Shown one piece after another: positions 35,766 through 64,000 of a stretch of DNA of 64,000 nucleotides (position 1 is the first letter of the stretch; every line of letters starts with the position of its first letter). The DNA lies in assembly GCA_949710005.1 (NCBI GenBank), contig OX453275.1:5663469-5727468 (forward strand), given 5' to 3'. Source of the stretch: Ricordea florida. Lineage: Eukaryota > Cnidaria > Anthozoa > Corallimorpharia > Ricordeidae. Under the pieces are notes generated by a model. It ran no database searches and was not told the origin of the DNA. It was given only the letters and a program-made list of their open reading frames with translations. The translations under genes were made by a program, and so were the position numbers.

Positions 35766-36639
35766 GTCCATAGTTATCAAATTTCAATAATGTATAGGAG
35801 AGAGAATATGGAAACCACACAGCGCAACATGTTTGGTTATTTAATCAAACACGACCTGTTTCTACATCTTTATTTTTCCTTTGAAATTGTCTCAGTTGGA
35901 GGGCTATATAAACACTCAAGACATATGTTGTATCAAACATCAAATACCCCAGATCAGTGTTAGAAAATATTGCACGACGTGTCTGCGTTTCAATTTTTTC
36001 TTTGTTTATATAGGCGAGAAAACACTATACCATGAATTCGATGTGTTCAATAAAAAAGCTGGGACGTCATTTTCGATAGGTGTACAATAGAACAAATGGT
36101 GTGAGAATTTGGTACTTTTTTGCATGATGCGATTAGACTGTGGCATGAAAAAGTGCTGAGAGACAGTGCTCTTTCGGTACACATGTTCTCCAAAGTGGTG
36201 GCAACACATCAGTTTTTCATCCAATGATGATCCAATCATTTAAAGTCAAAAGAATGCAGCTTAATCCCCTAACATATTTTTAAGTCAAGTTTTTGAATTC
36301 GCAAGACACAGAAAAATAGAATTAAGAAATTTACAAGACAATGCTGAGCTCAAAGGGACCCAAATGAGTCGATATTCGCTGTTGAGCAACATTGGTGTGG
36401 TAAGAGAAAGCACGCTTCCAGCGCCCTCAAAACACATGGATCACAAGCAAATTGTCATTAGTACGACACATGTCAAAGTAGACCACTGAGTGAATTCACG
36501 ATTGACGCTTGTGCTTCGATTGTTGTTTTCTCGGTCGGCGCTGTCTATTTTTGTTCCAAACAATCACGGGCCACGCTTACTCCTGTCAGCAACTAATTTG
36601 AAGAATTCAGACTATCACGCGACAGCTGTAACAGACCAC

Positions 36640-37195
36640 ATCACATATATTCTACCAAAAGCAGCAAATCATTGGGCATTCTTTCCGAAGAGTAAGGCAT
36701 TTTGTTCCTACTAGCACTCTACTAACCATGTATCGATCTCTTATACAACCGTACCTGTCATATGGTGTAGCTGTATGGGGTCAAGCTGCTCCGACAAATT
36801 TAGAAAAAATCTTGATTCTGCAAAAACGTGCCTTACGTTTGATTTGTTTCAAACCCTTTAGATTCCATGCGGTACCATTGTTCAAATTATCTAATGCTCT
36901 TCCCCTCAATCTTCTTTATTTTAAAACAATATGCCTTATTATGCACGATGTATTTAATAATCTAACGCCTCCAAACATTTCCAACATATGTACTTATTCG
37001 TCACAAATACATCATCATTATACACGATTTTCTGCGGCTGGCAATTTATACATTAAACATTCGAGAGCAGACCAAAAGAAAAATTATTTTTTTAAGTATT
37101 GGTGCAAAGATATGGAATAGCATTGCCGATAGTCATCGTGCTCTTCCTAAGTATAAATTTAAGAATTTCCTACAGAGTCGGCTTATGGCATTTTA
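36640..37195 (+). pseudogene. LINE reverse-transcriptase C-terminal relic
   Basis: The longest piece starts MYRSLIQPYLSYGVAVWGQA and continues ILQKRALRLICFKPF, the conserved C-terminal region of CR1/L2-like RTs. Upstream SKSLGIL...TLLTMYRS is shifted in frame. No endonuclease or palm domain was found nearby. Confidence 0.82.
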
Positions 37196-37841
37196 ATACA
37201 GGAGGATAATTATGTTGGCGTGCAAGCTTTAGTTCAAATATTTAGTAAATATTAACATTTGCTTTATTAACCTACTTTGAAATATAATTGTACTTACCGT
37301 TTTTTTAAATTCAAGATGCTGATGTTCGTGTCTCAGCTTCCCTTATTGTTATGTTTCAACCCTGTTTTTATAATTGTTATTATCGTTTTATTTTTCCTTC
37401 CCGCCCCGCTTAGCTAGGCTATTTCGCGGGTAAGGATTAACGGAAAAATGTTAATCAAGAGTGCTCGACAAAGTTGTTGTTGCAAGTTGTAGTGAGCGCG
37501 ATTTCGTTTCCTCCTAGCACTGGAGGGGTAAGTTTTGCTATCGTTTGCATAGCTATAACCTCTAGCCGGTCATGCAAAGGTGGGGATGATGAGGGGCCAG
37601 TTTGTAGAAAGGACGCAAGAACACCATGAGTTTCAAACCTTTTCACGTCCCAATTTCGGAAGGTTCGAGGTCGCTGTCGTAATTTCCCGTGAGGGGCTCG
37701 TCGTTCGTCGTCATTTCAGCTCCTCCTTGTCGCCGTTTCAAGGCCATGTCGCCTGTCGGAATTTACCTCTAACAGGGGCTCACTAGTAGACTAATCTACA
37801 TGAAAATCATGATAAAAAACATGTATAATACGTATAGAACC

Positions 37842-37844
<3 letters not shown>

Positions 37845-37892
<48 letters not shown>

Positions 37893-37913
37893 ACACACAC
37901 ATACACACACACC
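37845..37913. repeat. (AC)n microsatellite
   Basis: About 30 dinucleotide units with two ATAC interruptions. Confidence 0.95.
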
Positions 37914-38869
37914 TTCCCCCTCCTTCCCGCCGTTACCGGGACCAGCAGCTTGCAGTAGGGAGTTGTAGTTTAGTTTTTTTTTGTAGTCAACTCAACGGTC
38001 TAACAAATAAACAGCCATGGGGAACCAAAAAAATACGATTTTCCGATCCATTTTTTTGTAATGGGTAGAATATAGGGATGAAGATTTACATAAAAATCGA
38101 ACACAGCATTCATTTTCAGGTATTATCTATTTTTGTGAACGACAGTGCAAGATATTTTTGCTAGAAAATAAATGGCGCCTTTCATTTGAGTTCTGTGCAC
38201 GACACTGGGGTCCTTGGGAAACACAACTCCGTTTTCTTTTGGCTGCACAAGCTGTGAAGCCATCAGAGGGATTGTAATCACCCCAGTTAGGTTCAAAGCG
38301 ACTGGCCATTATTTGGTAGTGTCTGTATTCTAAGTAAACTATAATTCATAATTGGATTAAGACAATCTAAGAAGGTCAACACTTCTGCTTACAAACATTT
38401 GAGCATTATCATTGCTTTTGAGTTATTTTTGCTTTCCCTAGCCTGTTATCAGTGGGGGACCGTCAAGCTCTGGGTCATCCAACAAAAGCGGTCCAACGGG
38501 ATGAAACTTGGGACATATCACGAGTAAACAACCCCTTGCACTAGCACTTTTCTCTGTATTCTATTGTCCACCTAAGCCATGGAGTGTGATGACTCTTTCT
38601 AGAGGGAAATCAAGGGCCGTGACGTTCTTGGTATCACTTAAAACATTTCACGTTTGCAACTTTAAACTCTCTTTCTTTTTGGTTTTGTTTGAAACACTCT
38701 ATGCATGAGTTCCACTGTATAGTATTGAACTGTTGTATGACTTGTATAACCACAAACAGTGGCTGAATCGTTTTTCAACTGTGGCCTGCAGAACAGGGGA
38801 GGAGTAGGGAAAGCAGGGGCTTTTCTTTGTTTACCACCGAACGATTAAATACTGTGGTATTGTTTGTTC

Positions 38870-39035
38870 AAGGTAAAAGCAAACCAAGCAGTGTGACCAT
38901 TCTGTGGAAAGCTACTGAACAGTACTGTATTGTGGTACTGTACGTTTTACCATACAGTGTGGTTCTAACTTTTTAATCTGTGGATCAAATCATTCAGTAT
39001 GACCATTAAAGCTATTTAATTCTGCTGTTTGTCAT
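38870..39035 (+). repeat. CAGTAC tandem-repeat family, array 3
   Basis: About 1.5 units in the opposite orientation to array 2: AGTGTGACCATTCTGTGGAA, CTACTGAACAGTACTGTATT and ACAGTGTGGTTCTAACTTTT. Confidence 0.8.
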
Positions 39036-39553
39036 GCTTTGCGTTGTGATTCAAACGCGATTTCTGTGTGGATAGAATCATGTACAGTGTCGGATTGCCA
39101 TTGCAAGCTGCGATTAGGTTCCAAATCATCAAAGTGTTTTCTGTAACAATGTGAATTCAAGTTTGTAGTTGATGGGAAAGCGTAATATGAGTTTGAAAAA
39201 AAAATATACGCACTTCGGGTTTTGTTGAAAATATATTAAAGTCCCACCGCTTCCTTAGGCATTTCATAAAATTGACCTCTCTAAGATATGCCGAGTCATA
39301 TCCTCGTTACTGATCATGAAATATCATCATGAAATATTATCATTGTAACTCCCTGTAGATGTAGGATTTTATCTAAAAATAACACAGACACCTTTGGTAT
39401 TTTAGGTTTGGGTGGGACTCGATTGCTTTGTCGCGTCGTTTATTCTTTTGGAGTATGGATTAACATTCCGCTGTTTTGAATGGGAAATTTCATATATGTG
39501 AATTGAATAGTGAGAGGTCGTCCCAGTTATGTACGAAACCAGTCGTCCCAGTT

Positions 39554-39625
39554 GGCTTGATGGCTCAGTTGGTTAGACCATTGCACCACGATCGCAAGGT
39601 CATGGGTTTGAGTCCCGTTCAAGCC
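39554..39625 (+). pseudogene. tRNA-like sequence (Arg-ACG-like), probably a SINE head or pseudogene
   Basis: 72 nt with a perfect 7 bp acceptor stem (GGCTTGA/TCAAGCC), an A-box-like TGGCTCAGTTGG, a loop CCACGAT that would place ACG at the anticodon, and a T arm GGGTTTGAGTCCC. The loop has C where tRNAs have invariant U33, and the D stem and anticodon stem are imperfect, so a functional tRNA is unlikely. Confidence 0.45.
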
Positions 39626-40599
39626 TGTTGGCAACTATGTTGCTTACATCACTGCGATGTTTCACGTATTAAAAAATTCAGCTGTTCCTTGTCTAAAATT
39701 TTTCGTCTTATTGTAAAACGTAGCTGTTTTCTGCCAGATAATGTGAATATTTATACATATTAGCTGTGGGTTAAGAAACGTCAAAAACCCATGCTTGACT
39801 GACTGTATCGATAACAGACACCAAGGCGACATCCGAAAATACGACACGTACCAGGGGCCCACAGTGGGCTTTGACATTTATACGTTATGAGAACCTGCTC
39901 GAGCGCTTTCACTGTGTACGTGCAGTGAATGCTATTGGTTTGTTTGCTAAATATTGTTAAAAAAACTTAAACTGTCTTAAATTTGGCATTCACTTGAGTA
40001 ATTCAAGCATAGACCAGACTGCATAATACCCTGGCACTCCGAGTATTCCTGGTGTATCCGCGGATAAGCGTGCACGCGTAGACGCATATATCCTCATTTT
40101 CTCTTGCGCATATCCATTGATAGTGATTGAAAATGATATATTTTTGACACCTTCGCCTCGAGTGCCGAGGCATTCTGCAGTTGTTCCAAAGCATGATTGC
40201 AAAGGAACTTTATCACAAACAATGTCATGAACTTACGTATTTATTCAGTCCAGGGAAAATGCTGGTCTCGTTCTTTCTTTGCAAGTTTATGGGCGTCGTT
40301 ATTCGTAATGGACCTCACGCTAGCTCATCCCGATTGCGCTAAATCAATACCATATTCACTTCTCTCTTGTAATCTGATTGGGTAAAGCACGCACTACCTA
40401 TATTTTAACAGATTTTAACAGTAGCGAAAACCTTCACGCTTGTAACAAAACAATGCACCTAGAAAGTTACATATTAGTATAAAATGTGAAAATTGTATGG
40501 TTTCTACTAAAATAATTAGACTATACTAGTCCTCGTGTTCTAAGAGTTAAAAAGTCAATTAAGTGCTACGTGTCTCGTCCACCATTGACTCTGAAACGT

Positions 40600-40850
40600 A
40601 GAACTCGTTGCCTGGCTCCCAAGTGGGTAAGATATGATTAATCCTGTACAGTGATTGGTCACCCGTGTGAGCAACGTTGAGCTACGTAAGCCACCCAGTA
40701 TTTCCCGCGACTATTGACTCAGAAAACCCGAACTCACGGTCTAGTTGTTGAATAGACGTGGCTCACAAGCGGGTGAAATGAGATTTCATTTTCCTGCAAT
40801 GTGATTGGTTACCCGTGAGAGCAATGTGGAGTTACCACTGCCACTCGACT
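40600..40850 (+). repeat. ~148 bp imperfect tandem duplication
   Basis: CAGTGATTGGTCACCCGTGTGAGCAACGTTGAG near 40651 recurs as AATGTGATTGGTTACCCGTGAGAGCAATGTGGAG near 40799, each preceded by a CCAAG/CAAG-GGGT string. It is intergenic. Confidence 0.6.
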
Positions 40851-41344
40851 TCCCGTGCTTTCCAGCAAGGTGCAGTTTATTGCATACCATTTTCCAACAC
40901 ACAAACAACCACTGGTCCTTTATGCAGTACATTTTATTCTCAAAAGCCCTGCACTCCACCGTACCAAAATATAACTGTATTTCCAACTCCTGACATTTGG
41001 TTACATATACATTGAGGGTAGCAAAAGTTTTCCTCTATCTTACAATATACAATAACGGAAAACAAAAAAAGTCGTTTTCATATTTTGCGAATAAATACAG
41101 AGAAGAGGTCAGTTTGCTGATTCCTTTGAGTAACAACAGTTCCAAATACAAAATTAGTTACCAAATGAAAAGTGACTTGTTCACGGAAAGGCTGATTAAG
41201 TGTTATAAATTGCAATGCCTTGAAAGACAATATCTGCCGGCCACTACAAGAATAATCATACGCTAGAAAATGAACCCTTTCACTCCAAAAAATACTTGGC
41301 AGTACCGTGAGTAGTTTCACATTACAAGGTCTTAGGAAAAGATT

Positions 41345-41705
41345 ATAACGTGGGAACCACACTGTATAGTAAAACAAACAGTACCACAGTACAGTACTGT
41401 TCAGTAGCTTTCCAAAGAACGGTTCCACTGCATGGTTTGATCCAAGGATGAAAACGTGAGAACCACACAGTATAGTAAAACAAACAGTACCACAGTACAG
41501 TACTGTTCAGAAGCTTTCCAAAGAATGGTCCCATTGCATGGTTTGATCCATGGATGAAAAAGTAAGAACCACACTGCATAGTAAAACAGTATCACAATAG
41601 TTTTCCAAAGAATGGTCCCATTGCCTGGTTTGATCCACTGCACAAACAAAAAAAACAAATGCAAACAGTAGCCTAGTATGGTACTACTCCCATTAAGACG
41701 AGGCA
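41345..41705 (-). repeat. CAGTAC tandem-repeat family, array 4
   Basis: About three units, minus orientation (GTAAAACAAACAGTACCACA, CAGTAGCTTTCCAAAGAACG, TGCATGGTTTGATCCAAGGA). The unit length is near a multiple of three, which produces a chance open frame on the minus strand. Confidence 0.85.
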
Positions 41706-42823
41706 GAACGAAAATTTTGTGAACAAGGACTAACATCGGAGTGATCGGGTTTGCTACTAAGAATTACTCAGATTATTGAAAAAAGTTCTATAAACTAGAT
41801 CACAGCCTAAAGAAACGACTGCAATTCTCAACTCCTTGGCGTCTTGAGATTATAGGAAGCTTCTACTTGTAATATGACATCTCTAAAATAATTCAAAGCT
41901 ACTCTGTTCAACTTTTCCACGACAAAAGACTCACATTTCTGTTAGGTCGGACTACAAGACCAATTCATTCCATCGCGGTGATACACAAATTATTCTTACA
42001 CAGTGTCACTAGCAAAGAAAAAGCTCCCAGTTGGTGCGCCAGGTAATGAGCTATGAATATTCTGTTCAATAGTACATGGTGAGAAAAAGCTATCGCTGTT
42101 ACGAAAAAAAGTTCGACTATTACTGCTGCAAGTTGAAAGGTTCACTAATAATAACTGCTTCCGTTCCAAAAAGCGCCAGCTGTAACGCTTATAAAAACAA
42201 ACCAAGAGCTGACATAGTTTGATACTAAGAGCCGAGTTACACAATACAATGGGCAAAATTCGTTTTACAAACCTTTCTTCACTAGCAAAAACACCTCGCT
42301 CCCTTATCAAGCTATAGAATCATCACTTCTGAAAGCTGGAAGTGTAAAGCATGAATAGTTCTCCGTAGAAACCTAAAACTTATAAAGTTAGTAGTTTTCG
42401 TGTATTAAACGAAGGTATAAAACCTCACGGGAAAGCGCTTTGGCCATCTAAGAATTGTACAGTTTTTTAAAGGCTATCTCCCTCAATTCTTATCGCAAAA
42501 AGCTTGAAGTATAACGAGGTACTGATTTTTAAAAATTTCTTCTAAATCTTTACAGTTAGTCTGGGTTAAGTATATCGAGTCGACATCGCTGAAAAAAGGT
42601 GCGCAAATGAGGCAACATGTAAACTAAGAGGTCACCAGTGCTCGATTCGCCTAAGACACAGCCACGAAACAGTGCTTGCAAAAACTTACCCCGTTCACAC
42701 CAAAGCTTAAACGTGTTTAATTGCTGTTTAGTTAAACATGGTAAAAATAACTTCCCTAAATTATAAAAGTCTCTTACTGACGTTGTCGACCACAAATGTA
42801 GCACAAACAAATAACAAACAAAT

Positions 42824-42895
42824 TGTCCCCAATTAGTACAGCAGTGCTAAATACACTTGACACTCAAATAAAGTTCATTATTATTATTTTATTAT
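42824..42895 (+). repeat. 3' fragment of SINE family 1
   Basis: Contains only the last ~70 bp of the SINE (from TGTCCCCAATTAGTACAGC through AATAAAGTTCATTATTATT). It is a 5'-truncated copy in the intergenic region. Confidence 0.8.
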
Positions 42896-44129
42896 CACGT
42901 CTTAAAACCTGGTTTAACTAAACAAGTTTAGCTGGTGTGAATGGGGGTAATAATCAGCTTTCTGTTCTACACATTTAGCCAGTAACCATTCTGAAACGAC
43001 TTTTCTCACTGAAGGAGACTCAAAAATCTCCGTCACTTAAAATAAGGTCACTAAGGAACAAATGTATTACTAAGCCTTTCGACAACAAACGCCCGCCGTC
43101 GAGCGTTGCCCCGAGGCAATTTTTTTTTTTTTAATTTCACAACAAAAACTCTGGTGAAGATATACACAATTCAATTTGATTTCACGCCGGAGTTTATTAA
43201 ATTTTTATATACTTTTCAAAAATTCGCGAACTTTGCATTTAATTCGCTTGAATTAATTTTAAAATTGTTCAGGGCCTCTTTTATAGCAGCGGATCATCTG
43301 CCGTGACTTAAGTCACACAAGATTATAGGCACTGTGCCAAGTCACGAAACACAAGAGCAGCTGCAGAAGAGGCCGAAAATCGGTCTGAAGACCATGCGAT
43401 TCATTAATCATTCTAAAACAGCATAATTCAATCCATTATCAAGAAGCTTGATTGGACAACGGTATTTCCACATTCTTCTACAACTGCTAAATATTAGAGA
43501 TTGTTATTGCCCTGTTCCTAATAGTGGAACACACTGAATGCATCGTAAACATTTTATCCGCGCCAGCCCGAGTCATTATTTCGCAACGAGCCCTAAATCC
43601 TTGGCGACCCTTTTCTTAAAAGAATCAGAGTGCGCTTTGAGCAACTATTCGGCGCGCAGTCGTTAGCAACCGTTTACTCGGGAGAATTTGAGCGCATGTT
43701 GAAAAAACGTTTTGGCGGGAAATAGTAACTAGCCGCAAGGAATTTGCTAAACGCTCTATCCATATTTCATTGTTACTCCTGTGCAAAATGGCGGACAGTC
43801 GCTACCATGACATAAGCCCTACATCTTAACTGCAGTGAGCTTAGAATATTCTGGTACAAATCCCTTTACATAATAAATTCGATTTTCTTTTCAATTTCAT
43901 AAAATTACGTACTAAAATGACTAGCACAGTAAACAATGTGATTCACATTACACTACATGTAGTCTAAATGAAAAAATAACCTTTGCATTTATAATTTACG
44001 TATACTCCAAGTTACAGCGGACATTTCCATTATCCGGTGGAATTCAACCCCTGCGGTAACAAAAGAGAAAGTGTCACTAAGCACAGATCAAAGGTTATAG
44101 TCATTTAAAAGTCGAAGACGTCAAGGCGC

Positions 44130-44485
44130 ACTGACAGGTGGAAAAGCCACTGAACAGTACTCTACTGTGATAACCGTCTGTTTTACTACACAGAGGTTTT
44201 CAAGTGGTTTTCATCTGTGGATCAAACCATGCAGTGTGACCATTCTTTATAAAGCTACTGAACAGTACTGTACTGTGGTACTGTTTGTTTTACTATACAG
44301 TGTGGTTCTATCTTTTTCAGCTGTGGATCCAGCCATGCAGTGTGACCATTTTTGGAAAGCTACTGAACAATGCTGTACTGTAATAAAGTTTGGTTTACGA
44401 TAGAGTGTGGTTCTTACTTCATCATTTGTGGATCACGCCATATAGTGTGACCAATTTGGAGAGAGCTTCTAAACAATATCAGTAT
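44130..44485 (+). repeat. CAGTAC tandem-repeat family, array 5
   Basis: About three units, plus orientation, facing array 4 across ~2.4 kb: GGATCAAACCATGCAGTGTG, AAGCTACTGAACAGTACTGT, GTTTTACTATACAGTGTGGT. Confidence 0.85.
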
Positions 44486-44489
44486 ATAA

Positions 44490-45195
44490 AACAGTGGATA
44501 GCGTCGAAGGTGCGCTCTGATTGGCTAGTCAAACTCCGAATATCCTGTGCTATTTACCTCCGAGCAACTTGCGAATTTTTCGCTCCGCCGCGCGAATATG
44601 GCGGCCCGGTTTGTATGTATGACAAGCGAAGAAATCATCCAAATTAACAACGAAGCAGTCCCTGGAAACTCCAAGAAAGCGACTAGATTTGGCTTGGCCG
44701 TTTTCAGAGGTAATGGCTTATGTTTTTAACCCGGAGTTTCGCGGTAAAAAGCAACAAGAAAGGTTTTGTTGACAAATGCAAATTAATCTTGCATAACCAA
44801 ATTTGATGTCGCTTGTTTACTTGAGAACCAAAGTAGAATTATATTTTTTGCAGAATGCTTTCAAATACAGAAAGGGTTTGCAATTCCATTTGATGAAATG
44901 TCGCCACTAGAACTAAACAAAATTTTTTCTCTCAGCGAGAAAACGAGACGTACGGCAGTAATTACAACAAAAAATCCCTAACGGCGATCGGCGCTGCGTT
45001 GGTTGTCATTTCAGAAGTCCTCCATTTTCCAAGCCCTTTTTCTTTTTTGTGTACACTTATCTCACTGTTTTAGTATATACTAAAACAACTATTCACCTCA
45101 GTGTCGGTGGCTAGTGGTGGATATTTACCTCGCCGCTTCGCGGCTCGGTAAATATCCACCACTAGCCACCTCCACTTCGGCGAATAGTTGTTAAC
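44490..45195. repeat. CAATTATTCACC-type hairpin MITE, copy 2
   Basis: The left part has GGTGCGCTCTGATTGGCTAG. The right part (45076-45195) is a long hairpin with ACAACTATTCACC / GGCGAATAGTTGTT and near-perfect arms TGGCTAGTGGTGGATATTTACC and its inverse. It is intergenic. Confidence 0.65.
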
Positions 45196-45209
45196 TATTC
45201 TATGGCACT

Positions 45210-45345
45210 GATTCCTTTACAATACAATGTCGTTCTATCTTTCTCGTCTGTGGGTCAAGCCATGCAATGTGACCATTCTTTGGAAAGCTACTGATCAGTA
45301 ATGTACCGTGGTAATGTTTGTTTTTACCTACCAAACAGGGTAATT
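45210..45345 (+). repeat. CAGTAC tandem-repeat family, single unit
   Basis: One diverged unit: GTGGGTCAAGCCATGCAATG, TTGGAAAGCTACTGATCAGT, CGTGGTAATGTTTGTTTTTA. It is separated from array 5 by the hairpin MITE at 44490-45195. Confidence 0.75.
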
Positions 45346-45659
45346 ATAAATTGATCGCTTGGTTACTGCTACGACTGGCCAGTGTTTCCAAATGTACCAG
45401 CATCTGCGAAGAGGAAAGCAAATGCTTAATCAAACAAACGATTTATACTTACTGGCTTTGAATCTCCCTAACGGCACGAAAACGCCGTAGAGCCCGTTTC
45501 TCGAAGGCCCCCGATAACTTTACGCGCCCAAAGCTCCATTTTTAAATCGAATACTTGATGAGTTCTAGACGTATAAACCAGCCCAACATGCAAGTTAACT
45601 TAGAATAGCTTGGGTTAAACTGAAAAATCAATAAAATTGTAACTAAGATATGATAAACA

Positions 45660-45715
45660 ACTATATATTATATATATATATATATTATATAAAGATAAAA
45701 TAATATAATTTATTA
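45660..45715. repeat. (TA)n-rich tract
   Basis: ATATATTATATATATATATA and related AT sequence, next to the MITE at 45715-46025. Confidence 0.85.
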
Positions 45716-46025
45716 CGTAGACACGAGTGTTTTACTGGAAAATATACCACTCGTAAAATTCATAAAAACTACATCCGGGACCCGAATGGTTTATTTTCCA
45801 TAATCTTACACGTGAGTTTATCGATGACGTAATTTCGGTAATTTCCCTCCGAAATTCTTTTTGTCTATATAATGAAAAGAACATTACACGGCGGCTTGAA
45901 GATATGAATTTTATTTTTTCGTGGCAAAAACAATATTTTACTCACTTGCTGCGCTCGTTCGTAAAATATTGTTTTGCCACTCGAAAATAAAATTCATAAC
46001 TTCGCGCCACCGTGTAATATCCTCT
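45715..46025. repeat. MITE 'GACACGAGTGTTTTACTGG', copy 1
   Basis: Starts GTAGACACGAGTGTTTTACT and contains TTTATCGATGACGTAATTTC. Ends with the hairpin GAATTTTATTTTTTCGTGGC / GCCACTCGAAAATAAAATTC and TGTAATATCCTC. A second copy is at 60115-60435. Confidence 0.75.
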
Positions 46026-46029
46026 ATAT

Positions 46030-46330
46030 AATAATTTAGAAAATATCCCAAGGAAAAAACGCGCGCTGGTTGGTTAAAAATAGTGTTTCTATAACTCGAT
46101 AGAAACAAAAAAGTTATCGTAAGGTATATTTTCTAAAAGAAATAGAAAACCTTTTCCGTGTTTTTATCGAGTTATAGAAACACGAGAGGAAGTTTGGGAG
46201 AACGAGAAATGCTTCACGAGATAGCGACCGGACAAGCTGAAACTGTAAAACCCCGCTGATGAAGACATGACATGTCAAGCTCTGGTCCAATCACAGTTTA
46301 TATAAAACAATTTTAACCAATCAATGTACT
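46030..46330. repeat. MITE-like element with ATAACTCGATAGAAAC arms
   Basis: GCGCGCTGGTTGGTTAAAAA, then GTTTCTATAACTCGATAGAAAC; the arm GTTTTTATCGAGTTATAGAA returns inverted at about 46160. It follows directly after the MITE at 45715-46025. Confidence 0.5.
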
Positions 46331-47083
46331 GCAGTGTTTGCATCAGTCGCCTGAATCCCCAGTCAGAGGACTTGTTTTTCTTTTTCTTCAACAAGTACAA
46401 AGTAGAAATTAATTCACATCAAAATTTCACATATGCCCTCGAAGCTTCGCTTCTCGGCCAACTGTTCATTTTTCGGACAATCTCTCAGCCGCGGGCATTA
46501 TCCTCCAATATACCAGCCACCGGAAGGGGTTTATTTACTAAATATACCATTAGTACGGAAAACGGCCATCATGGAGGAATGATTTCTTGAATTAGGCGGG
46601 GAGAAATTCAAGTCTTGCTTGAAAAGAATATACCAAAAATACTACTGAAGCAAATAAATATGGGATGAAATTATTCGACGGTAAGTGAGCAAATTATATA
46701 GCGAAATTGTTTAATACGAACTAAAGTGAAACTCTTACAAACTGCCGCCATTTTGAAAGATATCTGGAGCCCGTAAACTGAGTTTTTATTTTATTTCGGC
46801 CTAATCTTTCCACTTTTCATTCGAGTTGGACTCGAGTTTGAAACTTTTATACACATAGGCTCGACAACATGTCGGCTCCACAACAACATGGTTCTGTTTA
46901 CAAACAATAACAAAGTCAATTCTTGTCGTAAAAACTAGTTCCAGAGTCTCATAAGCGAGGGTTTAGAAATGTAATAAAACAATTATTCCACTCAATTTCG
47001 TCGTACATGAACTATAGCCAACTCGGCGCTACGCGCCTCGTTGCCTATTAGCCCATGTGCGACTCGATTTCGTGAAATGATTG

Positions 47084-47101
47084 TTTTATATATATATATA
47101 C
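47084..47101. repeat. (TA)n tract at a liprin-alpha splice donor
   Basis: On the transcript strand the donor GTAAG of the SWRKMF exon continues directly into TATATATATATATA. Confidence 0.9.
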
Positions 47102-47105
47102 TTAC

Positions 47106-64000
<16,895 letters not shown>

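Larger units (their letters stand above)
33991..47105. other. Repeat-rich stretch between LGR and the last identified liprin-alpha exon
   Basis: Contains CAGTAC arrays 2-5, a LINE relic, a tRNA-like sequence, a SINE fragment, MITEs and microsatellites. It should also contain the missing 3' end of liprin-alpha. I found nothing gene-like in 33.99-35.2, 37.2-37.8, 38.0-38.8, 39.7-40.6 and 41.7-44.1 kb. Confidence 0.7.

Noticed and set aside
41343-41736. Overlapping minus-strand open frames of 78-116 codons rich in FYYTVW motifs
   Set aside because: They are translations of the CAGTAC tandem repeat, kept open by a unit length near a multiple of three.

Overview
The window is nuclear DNA of a metazoan, most likely an anthozoan cnidarian and plausibly a stony coral. 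The basis is compact exons in an intron-rich, AT-rich background, dense MITE-like hairpins and tRNA-derived SINEs, and two recognisable animal genes. The species cannot be fixed from the sequence alone.

Both genes lie on the minus strand. From about 33.7 kb down to 4.6 kb is a complete leucine-rich-repeat G-protein-coupled receptor (LGR). It has 18 coding exons: a signal peptide/LRR N-cap exon, sixteen 66-72 nt exons that each carry one LRR, and one large exon with the last LRR, the hinge, all seven transmembrane helices and the tail. All introns are phase 2, the exons sum to exactly 977 codons, and the model is open from ATG to stop (976 residues). The transmembrane domain is of the glycoprotein-hormone-receptor type (type A), but the ectodomain has about 17 LRRs, nearer the number in type B receptors (LGR4/5/6).

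From the right edge down to about 47.1 kb lie 17 exons of liprin-alpha (PPFIA), the active-zone scaffold protein: the end of the coiled coil, the acidic linker, three SAM domains and a basic Ser-rich segment. Every junction is phase-compatible (2059 nt, about 686 residues). The 5' coiled-coil exons lie beyond the window. The terminal exon, expected left of 47.1 kb, was not found.

The rest is introns and a repeat-rich intergenic stretch (about 33.8-47.1 kb). Repeats include a 0.85 kb foldback element with a 7 bp target duplication 36 bp from an LGR exon, a dispersed 106-111 bp tandem-repeat family in facing arrays, two tRNA-derived SINE families, LINE reverse-transcriptase relics, and several short inverted-repeat elements with clear target duplications (TTAA, 6 bp, 8 bp). 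No CRISPR array, operon or prokaryotic feature is present. The two genes are not obviously linked in function. LGR would be a plasma-membrane hormone-type receptor and liprin-alpha a cytoplasmic presynaptic scaffold.
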